Assembly (NCBI GenBank): GCA_000509105.1
Contig: BAIF02000109.1
Span: 16,346-80,345 of the forward strand
Source of the DNA: Clostridiales bacterium VE202-21
GTDB lineage: Bacteria > Bacillota > Clostridia > Lachnospirales > Lachnospiraceae
Reading direction: 5' to 3'
Length of the DNA: 64,000 nucleotides
Both the position numbers and the translations under genes were made by a program. The notes beneath the pieces were generated by a model that did no database searches, had not been told where the DNA came from, and saw only the letters and a list, made by a program, of their open reading frames with translations. This document shows, piece by piece, positions 17,251 through 26,644 of the stretch. Numbering within the stretch: the first letter of the stretch is position 1; each line of letters starts with the position of its first letter.

Positions 17251-18129
17251 TCACGGAAGCAGCAGTTTTTGTTTATATTCGGTAGGTGTCATACCGGTAT
17301 AATTCCGGAAGAGGGAGGAAAACGTGTTTGGCTTTTGAAAACCGCACAGCAGAGCGATTTCCTTGATGGAGTAATTGGGATTCTCCAGCAGCAGCTGCGA
17401 TTTGGCTATGCGTAGTTTTAAAAGATAATTATAAGGCGTTTCGCCGACTGCTTTCTTGAATGCAGTTATAAAATAAGTGCGGGAAAGGCCGCACATGGCC
17501 GCCAGTGTTTCTACCTGCAGGTCATCCGCATAATGCTGGTTCATATAAGAGACAATCTGATAGATTCCTTTTTGATACTGCGGAGGAGCTTTCAGGCGGT
17601 CTCTTTTTTTACTAAATTCGCAATCTGTGAACACAGAAGCAATGAGGGCCGAGAGATGAATAAGCTTGGAGGAATCACGGTTATTTTGTTTAGAAAATTC
17701 CTCTTTAAAATACCGGATGTAGGTTCCGGCCTCTTTCGTAAGGTCAAAACTCATATCAAACTCTTTTCCATAGCAGCCTTTTTCATGCAGGATCTGTTCA
17801 AAAAAGTCCTTTTCAATTACAATATTATCATGGGCAATACTGGAATTGCGGTACCTGTATGCGTGCATCCGGCCGCTCTGCACGGGATATACACAGCCAG
17901 CCTCACCGATATACACAGCGTCTTCATATATGATGAGGGGAAGTGGGCTGTATGGAATCATGAATTCGTAAGCATGGTGTGAATGGCAGAACGGACTGGA
18001 AAGATATTCAGTCGATTCCCCTGCTGAAGCAATCGATAGGACATCGCAGTAATAATGCTGACAGTTTCTGTTCAGAAAATTTTTATCTCCATAATGTGCA
18101 CTGAACAGGCTTTCTAATTTATCGTTCAT
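17251..18129 (-). CDS. AraC-family transcriptional regulator
   Basis: The 292-residue protein has an N-terminal cupin-like sensor (SHHAYEFMIPYSPLPLI; YPVQSGRMHAYRYR). Two helix-turn-helix motifs at the C-terminus follow: VETLAAMCGLSRTYFITAFK near residue 205, then KEIALLCGFQKPNTFSSLFR and the closing TGMTPTEYKQK. The sensor half suggests a small ligand, often a sugar or an aromatic compound. No target genes are adjacent; it is convergent with the 109-residue protein and divergent from the ECF sigma gene. Minus-strand start 18129 has AGGGGGGTGCC just upstream. Confidence 0.9.
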   Translation of the reverse strand: MNDKLESLFSAHYGDKNFLNRNCQHYYCDVLSIASAGESTEYLSSPFCHSHHAYEFMIPYSPLPLIIYEDAVYIGEAGCVYPVQSGRMHAYRYRNSSIAHDNIVIEKDFFEQILHEKGCYGKEFDMSFDLTKEAGTYIRYFKEEFSKQNNRDSSKLIHLSALIASVFTDCEFSKKRDRLKAPPQYQKGIYQIVSYMNQHYADDLQVETLAAMCGLSRTYFITAFKKAVGETPYNYLLKLRIAKSQLLLENPNYSIKEIALLCGFQKPNTFSSLFRNYTGMTPTEYKQKLLLP

Positions 18130-18273
18130 AACGGCACCCCCCTTTTTTATAGAATAACATGAATACTAACAGGCAAACATTGGAAGATAATCGAAATGTT
18201 AATGTTGTTTCGTAATATTACGATAAATTTCAGAAATTATTTGTTTCCTATTTATAAATTTTTATCAGCAGTC

Positions 18274-18300
18274 TGAAACTTTTTGCTGTCCCGGTACGTC
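18274..18300 (+). promoter_or_regulatory. ECF-type promoter, probably autoregulatory
   Basis: TGAAAC (18274-18279) is followed after 17 bp by CGTC (18297-18300). This matches the SigM/SigV-type ECF promoter pattern known from Bacillus. It lies 54 bp before the ECF sigma gene start, so the sigma factor most likely drives its own transcription. Confidence 0.75.
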
Positions 18301-18353
18301 TAATAAGTGAAAGATAATCATGCCGGCATTGATGAGGGGAAGGAGGTCTTCTG

Positions 18354-18869
18354 TTGAAATACCTTATTAAAAGAGCACAGAAGCACGACGATCAGGCTTT
18401 TGTGGAACTGATCGAACTGGTAAAGCAGGATATGTACAAGACTGCAAGAAGCTACCTGCATAAACAGGAAGACATTGCAGATGCCATACAGGAAACGATC
18501 ATTACATGCTATGAGAATATCGACAGGCTGAAAGAACCCAAGTATTTTAAAACATGGCTGATACGTATTCTGATCAACAAATGCAACGACATTTTGAGAG
18601 CCGGAAAACGGGAATATCTCTCAAATACTGTTCCGGAACAGGAGGGTACATGTATGGCGCTTCAGAATTATGAATTTGAAGAACTGATGAACCAGATGGA
18701 CGACAAGTATCGGATCGTTTTGCTTTTGTATTATTCGGAAGGTTTCAAGATCAGAGAAATTGCACAGATACTGGAACTGGAAGAGAGTACGGTCAAGACA
18801 AGGCTGGTCCGGGGACGCAGGCAGTTTGAAAGAGTATATGGGCTGGAAGTGGCAGTTCAAAGGAGGTAG
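18354..18869 (+). CDS. ECF RNA polymerase sigma factor (SigV/SigM-like)
   Basis: The 171-residue protein has sigma region 2 (EDIADAIQETIITCYENIDRL, with KYFKTWLIRILINKCND) and region 4 with a helix-turn-helix (FKIREIAQILELEESTVK). It starts with TTG at 18354 after GGAAGGAGG. The gene for a membrane protein begins 2 bp after its stop, the usual place of an anti-sigma factor. The ECF-type promoter at 18274 supports autoregulation. The stress it answers is not evident; envelope stress is usual for this group. Confidence 0.92.
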   Translation: MKYLIKRAQKHDDQAFVELIELVKQDMYKTARSYLHKQEDIADAIQETIITCYENIDRLKEPKYFKTWLIRILINKCNDILRAGKREYLSNTVPEQEGTCMALQNYEFEELMNQMDDKYRIVLLLYYSEGFKIREIAQILELEESTVKTRLVRGRRQFERVYGLEVAVQRR

Positions 18870-18871
18870 AA

Positions 18872-20365
18872 GTGTTGAAGAACGAATATTCAAAAAAGAA
18901 AATAGAACGAATTTTACAACAGGATGTTGAAATCCCAGAGAAAATAGAGAATCGGATTCAGGATACTTATGAGCAGCTGGGGATTGGGAAAAAGGTAGCG
19001 ATGAAGTATACAAGGAAGCGGCGTACATGGGCAGCGGTGGCGGCAGTGGCGGTGCTGGCAGTGGGAATGTCTGTTGTCACGCTGGCGGCAAGTAAATTCC
19101 TTTCTGCAAATCTTGTGGAGAATGAGAACTCTGTTAAATATGATTTTCAAGTGGACAGAGAAAAAGAAGCCCATAAGATATCTGTGGAAGCGACTTATAT
19201 ACCTGAAGGGTATACATTGTACGGAGAAGACAGCCCATATGGAAATAAGTGGCATAATGAGGCAAATGGAGGAGCCCTTTCTGTTATCCCATATAATGCA
19301 GCGGATCTGGATTACTTAGAGCGTACCGGTGCCGTAGACGTCATGTCTTATTCAAAGGACTCCCACTTGGACACGCTGGAAATCAGCGGAATGAAGACGG
19401 ATGTATTTGTGAATGACAGTTTTTACACAGACAGCGAAGAGACGGTTAAGCGTATTTATCTATTCAATGAAGAGTATGGATACGGAATAATGGTATGGAG
19501 TGAAAGCGACCTTCCGGCAGAGGAAATAGTAAAAGTCGCAGAAGGACTGAAGATTGAGGTCCTGGAAGAGACCGTTCCCTATATGACAGATGCAGAACTT
19601 CAGGATATGGAAGCTTATGCAAAGGGTTGTGCAAAGTCTTATCAGACAGGAGTGGCAGCCGATGACATCTATGCAATAGGAGATGAAATCAGTGATCCTA
19701 ATATAATGATGGAGGACGGTCAGCAGATAGATGGCACGGATGATGTCCGTTTTACCGTGCAGGATGCGGAAATTCTGGACGCACTTCCACTGTCAGAATA
19801 CCCGGCAGAGAACTTTGCCAGTTATGATGAAGTTGCTCCGTGGATGGAAGAAGACGGTACTCTGAAACCTCATGAGAGATATCGGTATACGGTAGATGAG
19901 GATGGCACGGAATCACAGGACGGCGTGCTTGAAACCGTGAAGTCCAAGTATGTTGTTGTTAAGATGAAAGCGAAAAATTATTCCGATGTGCAGTCAGAGA
20001 GCAATCAGATAATGGGCATCTCAATTGCCCCGGATCTGACAACACTGATACCAAGAGAAGACGGCAGCTGTGCTTATCCAGCGGACAGTTTCAGATCAGC
20101 AAATGAAGGGTATGGCATGCAGTGGCTTTCCAATAATGGCAGCAGTTTCCCGATCTATTACGATGATATATATTATACGGAAGGGATCGAAAGAATGAAA
20201 TCTGCATTTTTCCGCCCTATGTCAGCAGGAGAAGAGATAGAATACACCCTGGTCTATGTTGCAGACGAAGACCAGCTGGATAATCTGTATCTTCGGATAT
20301 TTGCAGGTGGTACGAATGCGGACGGTAGTGCGATTACAACACCGTACGTTAGAATCAGCGAGTAG
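18872..20365 (+). CDS. Membrane-anchored probable anti-sigma factor (DUF4179/DUF4367-like)
   Basis: The 497-residue protein has a cytoplasmic N-terminus of about 50 residues, one membrane helix near residues 52-72 (TWAAVAAVAVLAVGMSVVTL) and an extracellular part of about 420 residues. After the helix comes ISVEATYIPEGYTLYGED, typical of DUF4367/DUF4179 proteins encoded next to ECF sigma factors. No zinc-binding HxxxCxxC anti-sigma motif is seen. Binding of the sigma factor is inferred from position (2-bp gap) and layout. AGGAGG at 18861-18866 serves either GTG 18872 or TTG 18875; TTG gives the better spacing. Confidence 0.78.
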   Translation: MLKNEYSKKKIERILQQDVEIPEKIENRIQDTYEQLGIGKKVAMKYTRKRRTWAAVAAVAVLAVGMSVVTLAASKFLSANLVENENSVKYDFQVDREKEAHKISVEATYIPEGYTLYGEDSPYGNKWHNEANGGALSVIPYNAADLDYLERTGAVDVMSYSKDSHLDTLEISGMKTDVFVNDSFYTDSEETVKRIYLFNEEYGYGIMVWSESDLPAEEIVKVAEGLKIEVLEETVPYMTDAELQDMEAYAKGCAKSYQTGVAADDIYAIGDEISDPNIMMEDGQQIDGTDDVRFTVQDAEILDALPLSEYPAENFASYDEVAPWMEEDGTLKPHERYRYTVDEDGTESQDGVLETVKSKYVVVKMKAKNYSDVQSESNQIMGISIAPDLTTLIPREDGSCAYPADSFRSANEGYGMQWLSNNGSSFPIYYDDIYYTEGIERMKSAFFRPMSAGEEIEYTLVYVADEDQLDNLYLRIFAGGTNADGSAITTPYVRISE

Positions 20366-20429
20366 GAAGCCTGCAGAATTTTAATTATAAAAGCAGCTGT
20401 TTACAGAAGACATAAAATCTAATATAATG

Positions 20430-20471
20430 GAAAGACGGGACGGGGGAACATCCTCGTTCCGTCTTTCTATT
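20430..20471 (+). terminator. Terminator after the anti-sigma gene
   Basis: GAAAGACGGGACG (20430-20442) pairs with CGTTCCGTCTTTC (20454-20466) with one G-T pair, followed by TATTAT. The tail is only weakly T-rich. Confidence 0.7.
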
Positions 20472-20540
20472 ATAACTCGGAGTAGTTTACCTGAAATATC
20501 AAACACAGTATTGGGTATTATACAGCAGGAGGAGAAACAG

Positions 20541-21245
20541 ATGCAAACATTTTTGGAAGATATCACACCATTTTACGGGACTCATGATAAAAATCCGGCG
20601 GGACAGACGCTGGAGGACTTTCTGGAGGACTATGATCCTTATAAATATGAAAAACCAAGCTGTACGACGGATGCGGTTGTATTTTCTCACGACGGAGCGC
20701 TGTCGGAAACCCTCGAGGGGCTTAAGATCCTGATGGTGAAGCGCAGCAACCATCCCAGCATTGGTTTCTGGGCACTGCCCGGAGGTTTTATAGAGATGAA
20801 GGAAGATCTGGAGGATACGGCGAAAAGAGAGCTTATGGAGGAGACCGGTCTGAAAAATCCTGTCATGGAGCAGTTTGCTACGTTTGGGGACTATAACAGG
20901 GATCCGCGCACCAGAGTCATAACGACAGCCTACATGGCGATGGTGGATGAAAAAGACGTCAATATAAAGGCCGGAGATGACGCGGCCGATGCGGCCTGGT
21001 GTAACGTGGAGATGGAACTGGCAGCAGAGAGCAATGAAAAAGAAGCAGTCAGAAGGACCTATATTCTGCATTTTGTGAATAAAGAGAAGTGTCTTGATAC
21101 TAGGGCCGTGGTAGAACACACGCTGAGGCGGGGCCTGATCAGAGAAGAGCATTTTACAGTCTCCGAGCAGGGGATGATCGCAGTGGACCACGCAGGAATC
21201 GTGGCCCAGGCCATGACGATTCTGCGTGGGAGGCTGAAGAAGTAA
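20541..21245 (+). CDS. NUDIX hydrolase
   Basis: The 234-residue protein carries a full NUDIX box, GGFIEMKEDLEDTAKRELME followed by ETGL (around residues 80-103), with the expected G-x5-E-x7-RE-x2-EE pattern. It is preceded by a Nudix-type strand (DAVVFSHDGALSETLEG and VKRSNHPSIGFWALP). A C-terminal part of about 60 residues lies beyond the fold. Length and layout resemble ADP-ribose pyrophosphatase/NrtR-like NUDIX proteins, but the C-terminus shows no clear winged helix, so I leave the substrate open. Start: AGGAGGAGAAACAG precedes ATG 20541. Convergent with the NSS transporter gene. Confidence 0.9.
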   Translation: MQTFLEDITPFYGTHDKNPAGQTLEDFLEDYDPYKYEKPSCTTDAVVFSHDGALSETLEGLKILMVKRSNHPSIGFWALPGGFIEMKEDLEDTAKRELMEETGLKNPVMEQFATFGDYNRDPRTRVITTAYMAMVDEKDVNIKAGDDAADAAWCNVEMELAAESNEKEAVRRTYILHFVNKEKCLDTRAVVEHTLRRGLIREEHFTVSEQGMIAVDHAGIVAQAMTILRGRLKK

Positions 21246-21293
21246 CTATGCGCAGGATAAACGGTGCTGGCACTGTCAATATGCCGCGCCCTT

Positions 21294-22766
21294 TTACCTG
21301 GCGTTCCCCTTTTTCTTCCTTTTACCCGTAACAAACAGTATCATTGCGAGGAACGCTACCGCTATAATCATCCATATCACAAAGATAGCCGTGCTTTGTT
21401 TACTGAACATATCATAATAGCCTTTCAGGTATATAATGACTACGATCCAGGGAAGGACGTAGGTCATGTAGCCCCGGACTTTTTCAGGAAACTTCATTCC
21501 CTGGCCGCTGTTGGCCTCCTGAATGAAGTTTTTCCATCCCCAGCCGTTTTTATGGGTGCAGAAGAGCAGATAGACAACGGAACCCAGCGGCAGGATATTG
21601 TTTGATACAAGGAAGTCTTCCAAATCCATGATGTTTGTTCCGGTTCCAAGAGGCTGGAAGCCGGACCATACGCTGAATCCAAGGATACATGGAATGCTTA
21701 AGGCGGCAATCAGCAGGATATTGATCCCGACAGATTTTTTCCTGCTGAAATGAAACAGATCCATTCCAAAGGACACGATATTTTCAAAAACGCCCACAAT
21801 CGTAGAGAGTGCAGCACAAAACAGAAACAGGAAGAACAGGGATCCCCAAATCCTGCCTCCTGCCATCTGTGTAAAGATATTGGGCAGCGTGATGAAAACA
21901 AGTCCGGGACCTGCGGCTGGCTCTACATTGAACGCAAAGCAGGCCGGTATGACGATGAGCCCGGCCATCAGAGCTACAAAAGTGTCCAGGATTACGATAC
22001 TCAGCGATTCCCCTGTCAGAGAACGGGACTTGTCCAGGTAGCTGCCGAAGATAGCCATCCCGCCCATTCCGATACTTAGCGTGAAGAATGCCTGGCTCAT
22101 GGCACCGAAAATAACATTTCCGATTCCATTTTCCACCATTTTATGAAAATCAGGCACCAGATAGAAGCGAAGGCCTTCGCTGGAACCGCTCAGAGTAACA
22201 GAACGGACTGCGAGAACGACCATGATAGCCAGCAGGCAGATCATGGTTACCTTCATAATCTTTTCCACGCCCTTTTGAAGTCCGATACTGCAGATTCCGA
22301 AAGCAATCAGTATGACAATTACGGTCCAGAGCATCAAAGTTCCCGGAGACGCGAGCATTTGGTCATAGTTGGCAGTCACCTGTTCCGATACGATACCGGA
22401 AAAATCACCTCTGGCCATACGGAAGCAGTAGTAGAGCATCCAGCCGCCCACCATAGAGTAAAACATGACAAGTATGTAATTGCCGGCGATCGCGAACCAG
22501 CGGGTAAAATGCCACCTTGTGCCGTCCGGTTCCAGGGCATTATAGGAAGTGGCGATGCTCTTCTGGCTGGCTCTTCCAACACTGAATTCACACACTATAA
22601 TAGGAAGACCCAGGATCGCCAGGAATATCAGATAGATCAGAATGAATGCCGCTCCCCCAAACTTACCGGACATGTACGGGAATTTCCATACGTTCCCCAG
22701 TCCGATGGCGCATCCAGCCGATACGAGAATAAAACCAAGACGGGACCCAAATTTTTCTCTTTTCAT
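21294..22766 (-). CDS. Sodium-dependent transporter, NSS/SNF family (copy 1)
   Basis: This 490-residue integral membrane protein belongs to the neurotransmitter:sodium symporter family, which takes up amino acids or related compounds with Na+. The N-terminal signature SRLGFILVSAGCAIGLGNVW with KFPYMSGKFGG, the first unwound substrate/Na+ helix, is intact, and about 11-12 hydrophobic segments follow. The start at 22766 follows GGGAGGTTGTTT on the minus strand. It is divergent from glnS; a 66-bp perfect palindrome lies just upstream (22788-22853), probably within or against its leader. Two further family members lie at 58615 and 60062. Confidence 0.92.
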   Translation of the reverse strand: MKREKFGSRLGFILVSAGCAIGLGNVWKFPYMSGKFGGAAFILIYLIFLAILGLPIIVCEFSVGRASQKSIATSYNALEPDGTRWHFTRWFAIAGNYILVMFYSMVGGWMLYYCFRMARGDFSGIVSEQVTANYDQMLASPGTLMLWTVIVILIAFGICSIGLQKGVEKIMKVTMICLLAIMVVLAVRSVTLSGSSEGLRFYLVPDFHKMVENGIGNVIFGAMSQAFFTLSIGMGGMAIFGSYLDKSRSLTGESLSIVILDTFVALMAGLIVIPACFAFNVEPAAGPGLVFITLPNIFTQMAGGRIWGSLFFLFLFCAALSTIVGVFENIVSFGMDLFHFSRKKSVGINILLIAALSIPCILGFSVWSGFQPLGTGTNIMDLEDFLVSNNILPLGSVVYLLFCTHKNGWGWKNFIQEANSGQGMKFPEKVRGYMTYVLPWIVVIIYLKGYYDMFSKQSTAIFVIWMIIAVAFLAMILFVTGKRKKKGNAR

Positions 22767-22787
22767 AAACAACCTCCCAAATTATCT

Positions 22788-22853
22788 GAAAAAGGAGTGC
22801 AAGGGGGTCAGACCCCTCTGCAGAGGGGTCTGACCCCCTTGCACTCCTTTTTC
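22788..22853. repeat. 66-bp perfect palindrome between divergent genes
   Basis: Two 33-nt arms (22788-22820 and 22821-22853) are exactly complementary with no loop bases, centred on CTGCAG. Each arm also contains its own small dyad, GGGGTC-A-GACCCC. The arms end in A5/T5, so RNA read in either direction would form a terminator-like hairpin with a U run. It lies 22 bp before the start codon of the minus-strand transporter and 130 bp before glnS. Confidence 0.9.
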
Positions 22854-22982
22854 GCTTTAAACCATAACAGTATATCATATTTTCATTGAAAGTGAAATGA
22901 AAATATTGGGCGGCAGTCCTTGTCGCGGTATACATTTTATGGTAAGATAATTGGCAGAATGTTACTACTTGAGGAGGAAACT

Positions 22983-24650
22983 ATGGAAAACGAGACAGTT
23001 TCAAAGAATTTTATTGAGCAGGAGATAGACAAGGATCTGGCCGAGGGTGTGTATGACCATGTCTGTACGAGATTCCCGCCGGAGCCAAACGGTTACCTGC
23101 ATATCGGACATGCCAAGTCTATTCTTTTAAATTACGGACTGGCGCAGGAATATGGCGGACAGTTCAATATGCGCTTTGACGACACAAACCCTACAAAGGA
23201 GAAGGTCGAATTTGTGGATTCTATCAAGGAAGATATTAAGTGGCTGGGGGCAGACTGGAAGGATCATCTGTATTTTGCATCCGATTATTTTGAACAGATG
23301 TACGAGTATGCGGTAAAGCTGATTAAAAAAGGAAAGGCTTATGTCTGTGACCTGACGCCGGAAGAGATCCGCGAATACAGGGGAACCCTGACCGAACCCG
23401 GTAAGGAAAGTCCTTACCGGAACCGTACGGTGGAGGAGAATCTGGAACTTTTCCAGAATATGAAGGACGGCATGTATGCGGATGGGGAGAAGGTCCTTCG
23501 TGCAAAGATCGATATGGCATCACCGAATATAAATATGAGAGACCCGATTATTTACCGTGTTGCCCGTATGAGCCATCATAATACAGGAGATAAATGGTGT
23601 ATTTATCCGATGTACGATTTTGCGCATCCTCTGGAAGATGCGATCGAGGGAATCACACATTCTATCTGTACATTGGAGTTTGAAGATCACCGCCCGCTCT
23701 ATGAATGGGTGGTAAAGGAATGTGAGTTTGAACAGCCCCCGAGACAGATTGAGTTTGCAAAGCTGTACCTTACAAATGTGGTGACCGGTAAGCGGTATAT
23801 TAAGAAGCTTGTGGAGGACGGCATAGTAGATGGCTGGGATGATCCGCGTCTTGTGTCAATCGCAGCTCTGCGCAGAAGAGGATTTACACCGGAGTCCCTT
23901 AAGATGTTCATTGATATGTGCGGGGTATCCAAGAGCCAGAGTTCTGTGGATTATGCGATGCTGGAATACTGTATCCGTGAGGATCTAAAGATGAAAAGGC
24001 CGCGTATGATGGCTGTGCTGGATCCGATTAAGCTGATCATCGACAATTACCCGGAAGGACAGGTTGAATACCTGGACGTGGCAAATAATTTGGAAAACGA
24101 GGAGCTTGGAAGCAGGAAGGTTCCCTTCTGCAGAGAGCTTTATATTGAAAGAGATGACTTTATGGAGGAACCTCCTAAGAAGTATTTCCGGCTGTTCCCG
24201 GGCAATGAAGTCCGCTTGATGCACGCTTATTTTGTAAAATGCGAGAGTTTTGTAAAGGATGAAAACGGAAATATTACGGAAATTCACTGCACCTATGACC
24301 CGGAGACAAAATGCGGAAGCGGCTTCACAGGCAGGAAGGTCAAGGGCACGATCCACTGGGTTCCGGCTCCCTATGCCGTGAAAGCCGAAGTGAGGTTATA
24401 TGAGAATCTGGTAGACGAGGAAAAGGGCGTTTATAATAAGGAAGATGGTTCACTGAATCTGAATCCGAATTCTCTCACTATCGTGAAAAACTGTTTTGTA
24501 GAACCAAGTTTTGAAGATGCTGCACCTTATGACAGCTTCCAGTTTGTCAGAAACGGGTATTACTGCATAGATGCAAAAGATTCCAAGCCGGAAGCTCTAG
24601 TCTTCAATCGTATAGTTTCACTGAAAAGTTCTTTTAGATTACCAAAATAA
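22983..24650 (+). CDS. glnS: Glutaminyl-tRNA synthetase
   Basis: This class I synthetase charges tRNA-Gln. Among 555 residues the HIGH motif is [16 protein letters not shown] (near residue 33), and DDTNPTKEK and [20 protein letters not shown] are typical GlnRS blocks. The KMSKS-equivalent loop reads [12 protein letters not shown] rather than the VMSKRKL of E. coli, a variant I believe is common in Clostridia. The C-terminal beta-barrel anticodon domain is present ([20 protein letters not shown]). GAGGAGGAAACT precedes ATG 22983. It stands alone between the palindrome and its own terminator. Confidence 0.96.
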   Translation: MENETVSKNFIEQEIDKDLAEGVYDHVCTRFPPEPNGYLHIGHAKSILLNYGLAQEYGGQFNMRFDDTNPTKEKVEFVDSIKEDIKWLGADWKDHLYFASDYFEQMYEYAVKLIKKGKAYVCDLTPEEIREYRGTLTEPGKESPYRNRTVEENLELFQNMKDGMYADGEKVLRAKIDMASPNINMRDPIIYRVARMSHHNTGDKWCIYPMYDFAHPLEDAIEGITHSICTLEFEDHRPLYEWVVKECEFEQPPRQIEFAKLYLTNVVTGKRYIKKLVEDGIVDGWDDPRLVSIAALRRRGFTPESLKMFIDMCGVSKSQSSVDYAMLEYCIREDLKMKRPRMMAVLDPIKLIIDNYPEGQVEYLDVANNLENEELGSRKVPFCRELYIERDDFMEEPPKKYFRLFPGNEVRLMHAYFVKCESFVKDENGNITEIHCTYDPETKCGSGFTGRKVKGTIHWVPAPYAVKAEVRLYENLVDEEKGVYNKEDGSLNLNPNSLTIVKNCFVEPSFEDAAPYDSFQFVRNGYYCIDAKDSKPEALVFNRIVSLKSSFRLPK

Positions 24651-24657
24651 ACAGGTA

Positions 24658-24688
24658 AGGGGCAGGTCTATTCATCAGACCTGTCCCT
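24658..24688 (+). terminator. Terminator of glnS
   Basis: AGGGGCAGGTCT pairs with AGACCTGTCCCTTT around a 7-nt loop, with one G-T pair. It ends 46 bp before the next gene. Confidence 0.8.
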
Positions 24689-24733
24689 TTGGCAATTGGG
24701 ATTTCCGGGAAGCCCCGGTGTTGGAGGCGTGAT

Positions 24734-26131
24734 ATGAACGAATTAACAATAAATCTTCAGAGTAAATCGAATATACCGCTGTACGAGCAGATTTACAGCT
24801 ATATAAAAAAAGACATCCAGAGCGGCCGGATCCAAAGCGGGGAAAAGCTTCCGTCCACCCGTTCCCTGAGCCGTTATCTGGAAGTAAGCCGGAGCACGGT
24901 AGAACTGGCATACGAACAGCTTCTCTCAGAAGGGTATGTGGAATCGGAACCGTACCGGGGCTTTTTTGTGGCGCAGATTGAGGAATTATATCAGTTGAAG
25001 CAGAGCCCAAAGAGGATCCCGGGAGGATCCGTACGTGAAGAAAAGCGGTATTCGTATGACTTTACCCCAAACGGCGTTGATCTGAACAGCTTTCCTTATA
25101 ATGCCTGGAGGAAGCTGTCCAGGGACTGCCTGATGGATGACCGGGCGGAGATGTTCCGTCTTGGTGAGCCGCAGGGGGAATATGGCCTTCGGGAAGCAAT
25201 CTGTGACTATCTGCATCAGGCAAGGGGCGTGAACTGCCAGCCGGAGCAGATTATCGTAGGAGCAGGAAATGACTATCTGCTTATGCTTCTCACGACGGTC
25301 ATTGGCCATGAACACAAGGTGGCGCTGGAAAATCCCACTTATAAGCAGGCATACCGGTTGTTTAAAAATCTTTCCTATGAGGTCTGTACAGTCGACATGG
25401 ATTCCAGGGGAATGGACATCACAAAATTGACGGAATCTAACGCGGACATTGCTTTTGTCATGCCTTCCCATCAGTATCCCCTTGGAATCGTCATGCCGAT
25501 CAAACGAAGGCTGGCACTTCTGAAATGGGCGAATGAGCAGGAGGGGCGCTATATCATAGAGGACGATTATGACAGTGAATTCCGCTATAAAGGTAAGCCG
25601 ATCCCGGCGCTGCAGGGATATGACAGCTGTGATAAGGTAATATATATGGGCACCTTTTCTAAATCCATTGCACCCGCAATCCGAATGAGCTACATGGTGC
25701 TTCCCAAATCCCTCCTGGTCCTGTATCAGGAAAAAAGCAGTTTTTTAAATTCTACCGTTTCCAAGGTAGATCAGCTCATTCTTCAAAAATTTATCGAAGA
25801 GGGTTATTACGAGCGGCATCTGAATAAAACAAGGGCCTTGTATAAGAGCAGACATGACACGCTTTTAGGATGCCTGAAAAGCCTCCAGGACCGCTGTGTA
25901 ATCTCCGGGGAAAATGCCGGCGTGCACCTTCTGCTTCATTTTCATAATCATATGGCAGAAGATGAGCTGACAGCTCGGGCAGCTCAAAAGGGCGTCAGGG
26001 TTTACGGGCTGACGGAATATTATATAGAACCGCAGGTGGGAAAACAGGCGACCATCCTGCTGGGCTATGCCAATATGAATGAGGAAAAGATACAGGAAGC
26101 GGTCAGGATACTGGATGAGGCATGGAAATAG
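24734..26131 (+). CDS. MocR/PdxR-type GntR regulator with an aminotransferase domain
   Basis: The 465-residue protein joins an N-terminal GntR winged helix (NIPLYEQIYSYIKKDIQSG; KLPSTRSLSRYLEVSRSTVE) to a fold-type I aminotransferase domain. The PLP lysine is in YMGTFSKSIAPAIR, and the Asp/Tyr region is IIEDDYDSEFRY. MocR proteins use PLP or a PLP adduct as signal; well-known members control PLP synthesis or GABA use. No such operon is adjacent, so the target is unknown. GGAGGCGTGAT precedes ATG 24734. Confidence 0.92.
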   Translation: MNELTINLQSKSNIPLYEQIYSYIKKDIQSGRIQSGEKLPSTRSLSRYLEVSRSTVELAYEQLLSEGYVESEPYRGFFVAQIEELYQLKQSPKRIPGGSVREEKRYSYDFTPNGVDLNSFPYNAWRKLSRDCLMDDRAEMFRLGEPQGEYGLREAICDYLHQARGVNCQPEQIIVGAGNDYLLMLLTTVIGHEHKVALENPTYKQAYRLFKNLSYEVCTVDMDSRGMDITKLTESNADIAFVMPSHQYPLGIVMPIKRRLALLKWANEQEGRYIIEDDYDSEFRYKGKPIPALQGYDSCDKVIYMGTFSKSIAPAIRMSYMVLPKSLLVLYQEKSSFLNSTVSKVDQLILQKFIEEGYYERHLNKTRALYKSRHDTLLGCLKSLQDRCVISGENAGVHLLLHFHNHMAEDELTARAAQKGVRVYGLTEYYIEPQVGKQATILLGYANMNEEKIQEAVRILDEAWK

Positions 26132-26176
26132 AAAAAGAACCTGCGACAATAGTCCAGGTTCCGTGAGATATTAAAT

Positions 26177-26464
26177 CTATTTTTTTTCTTCGACAGGAGC
26201 TTCGGCAGATCCTTTTTCTTCCTTGTCAGTTCCTTCCGATTTATTGTCGGAAGCAGCATCAGATGTTCTGTTCAGCGGAACATATTCCCTGTCAGGAACG
26301 GGCTCCAGATCGCTGTCCAAGTCAAAATCATCCTCTTCTGTATCATCCTGGCTGTCATCACAGCTATCGTCACAGCATCTGCCCTTACAGAAATAAGCTA
26401 TGATAAGGCCAATTGCAGAACCAATAGCTGCAAGACTTATGAACCATTTTAAAAACTTTTTCAA
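26177..26464 (-). CDS. Hypothetical membrane-anchored acidic protein, 95 residues
   Basis: One membrane helix (residues 6-25, KWFISLAAIGSAIGLIIAYF) is followed by a Cys-rich junction (CKGRCCDDSCDDS) and an acidic, probably disordered tail. No known family. The start codon is TTG at 26464 (minus strand), supported by AAAGGAGACTTATACA just upstream. It is convergent with the MocR gene and divergent from cardiolipin synthase. Confidence 0.65.
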   Translation of the reverse strand: MKKFLKWFISLAAIGSAIGLIIAYFCKGRCCDDSCDDSQDDTEEDDFDLDSDLEPVPDREYVPLNRTSDAASDNKSEGTDKEEKGSAEAPVEEKK

Positions 26465-26644
26465 TGTATAAGTCTCCTTTCTATGGGATAATAACTAAAC
26501 TCATTTTCTATTGTAATACTTTTTGGACGCAATTACAACAATGTACTCAAAATTGTGCTCAAAAATAAACTGCAGGTTACTATTTGTCTGCAGAATGTGT
26601 TAAACTGTTAAAGTATAAGCTAATTGAGGAGTGTGTGAGGGATT

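Noticed and set aside
22143..22889. 248-codon plus-strand frame opposite the NSS transporter
   Set aside because: The minus strand encodes a full-length NSS protein with clear motifs. The plus frame is rich in His, Gln and Arg without domains and reads through the palindrome.
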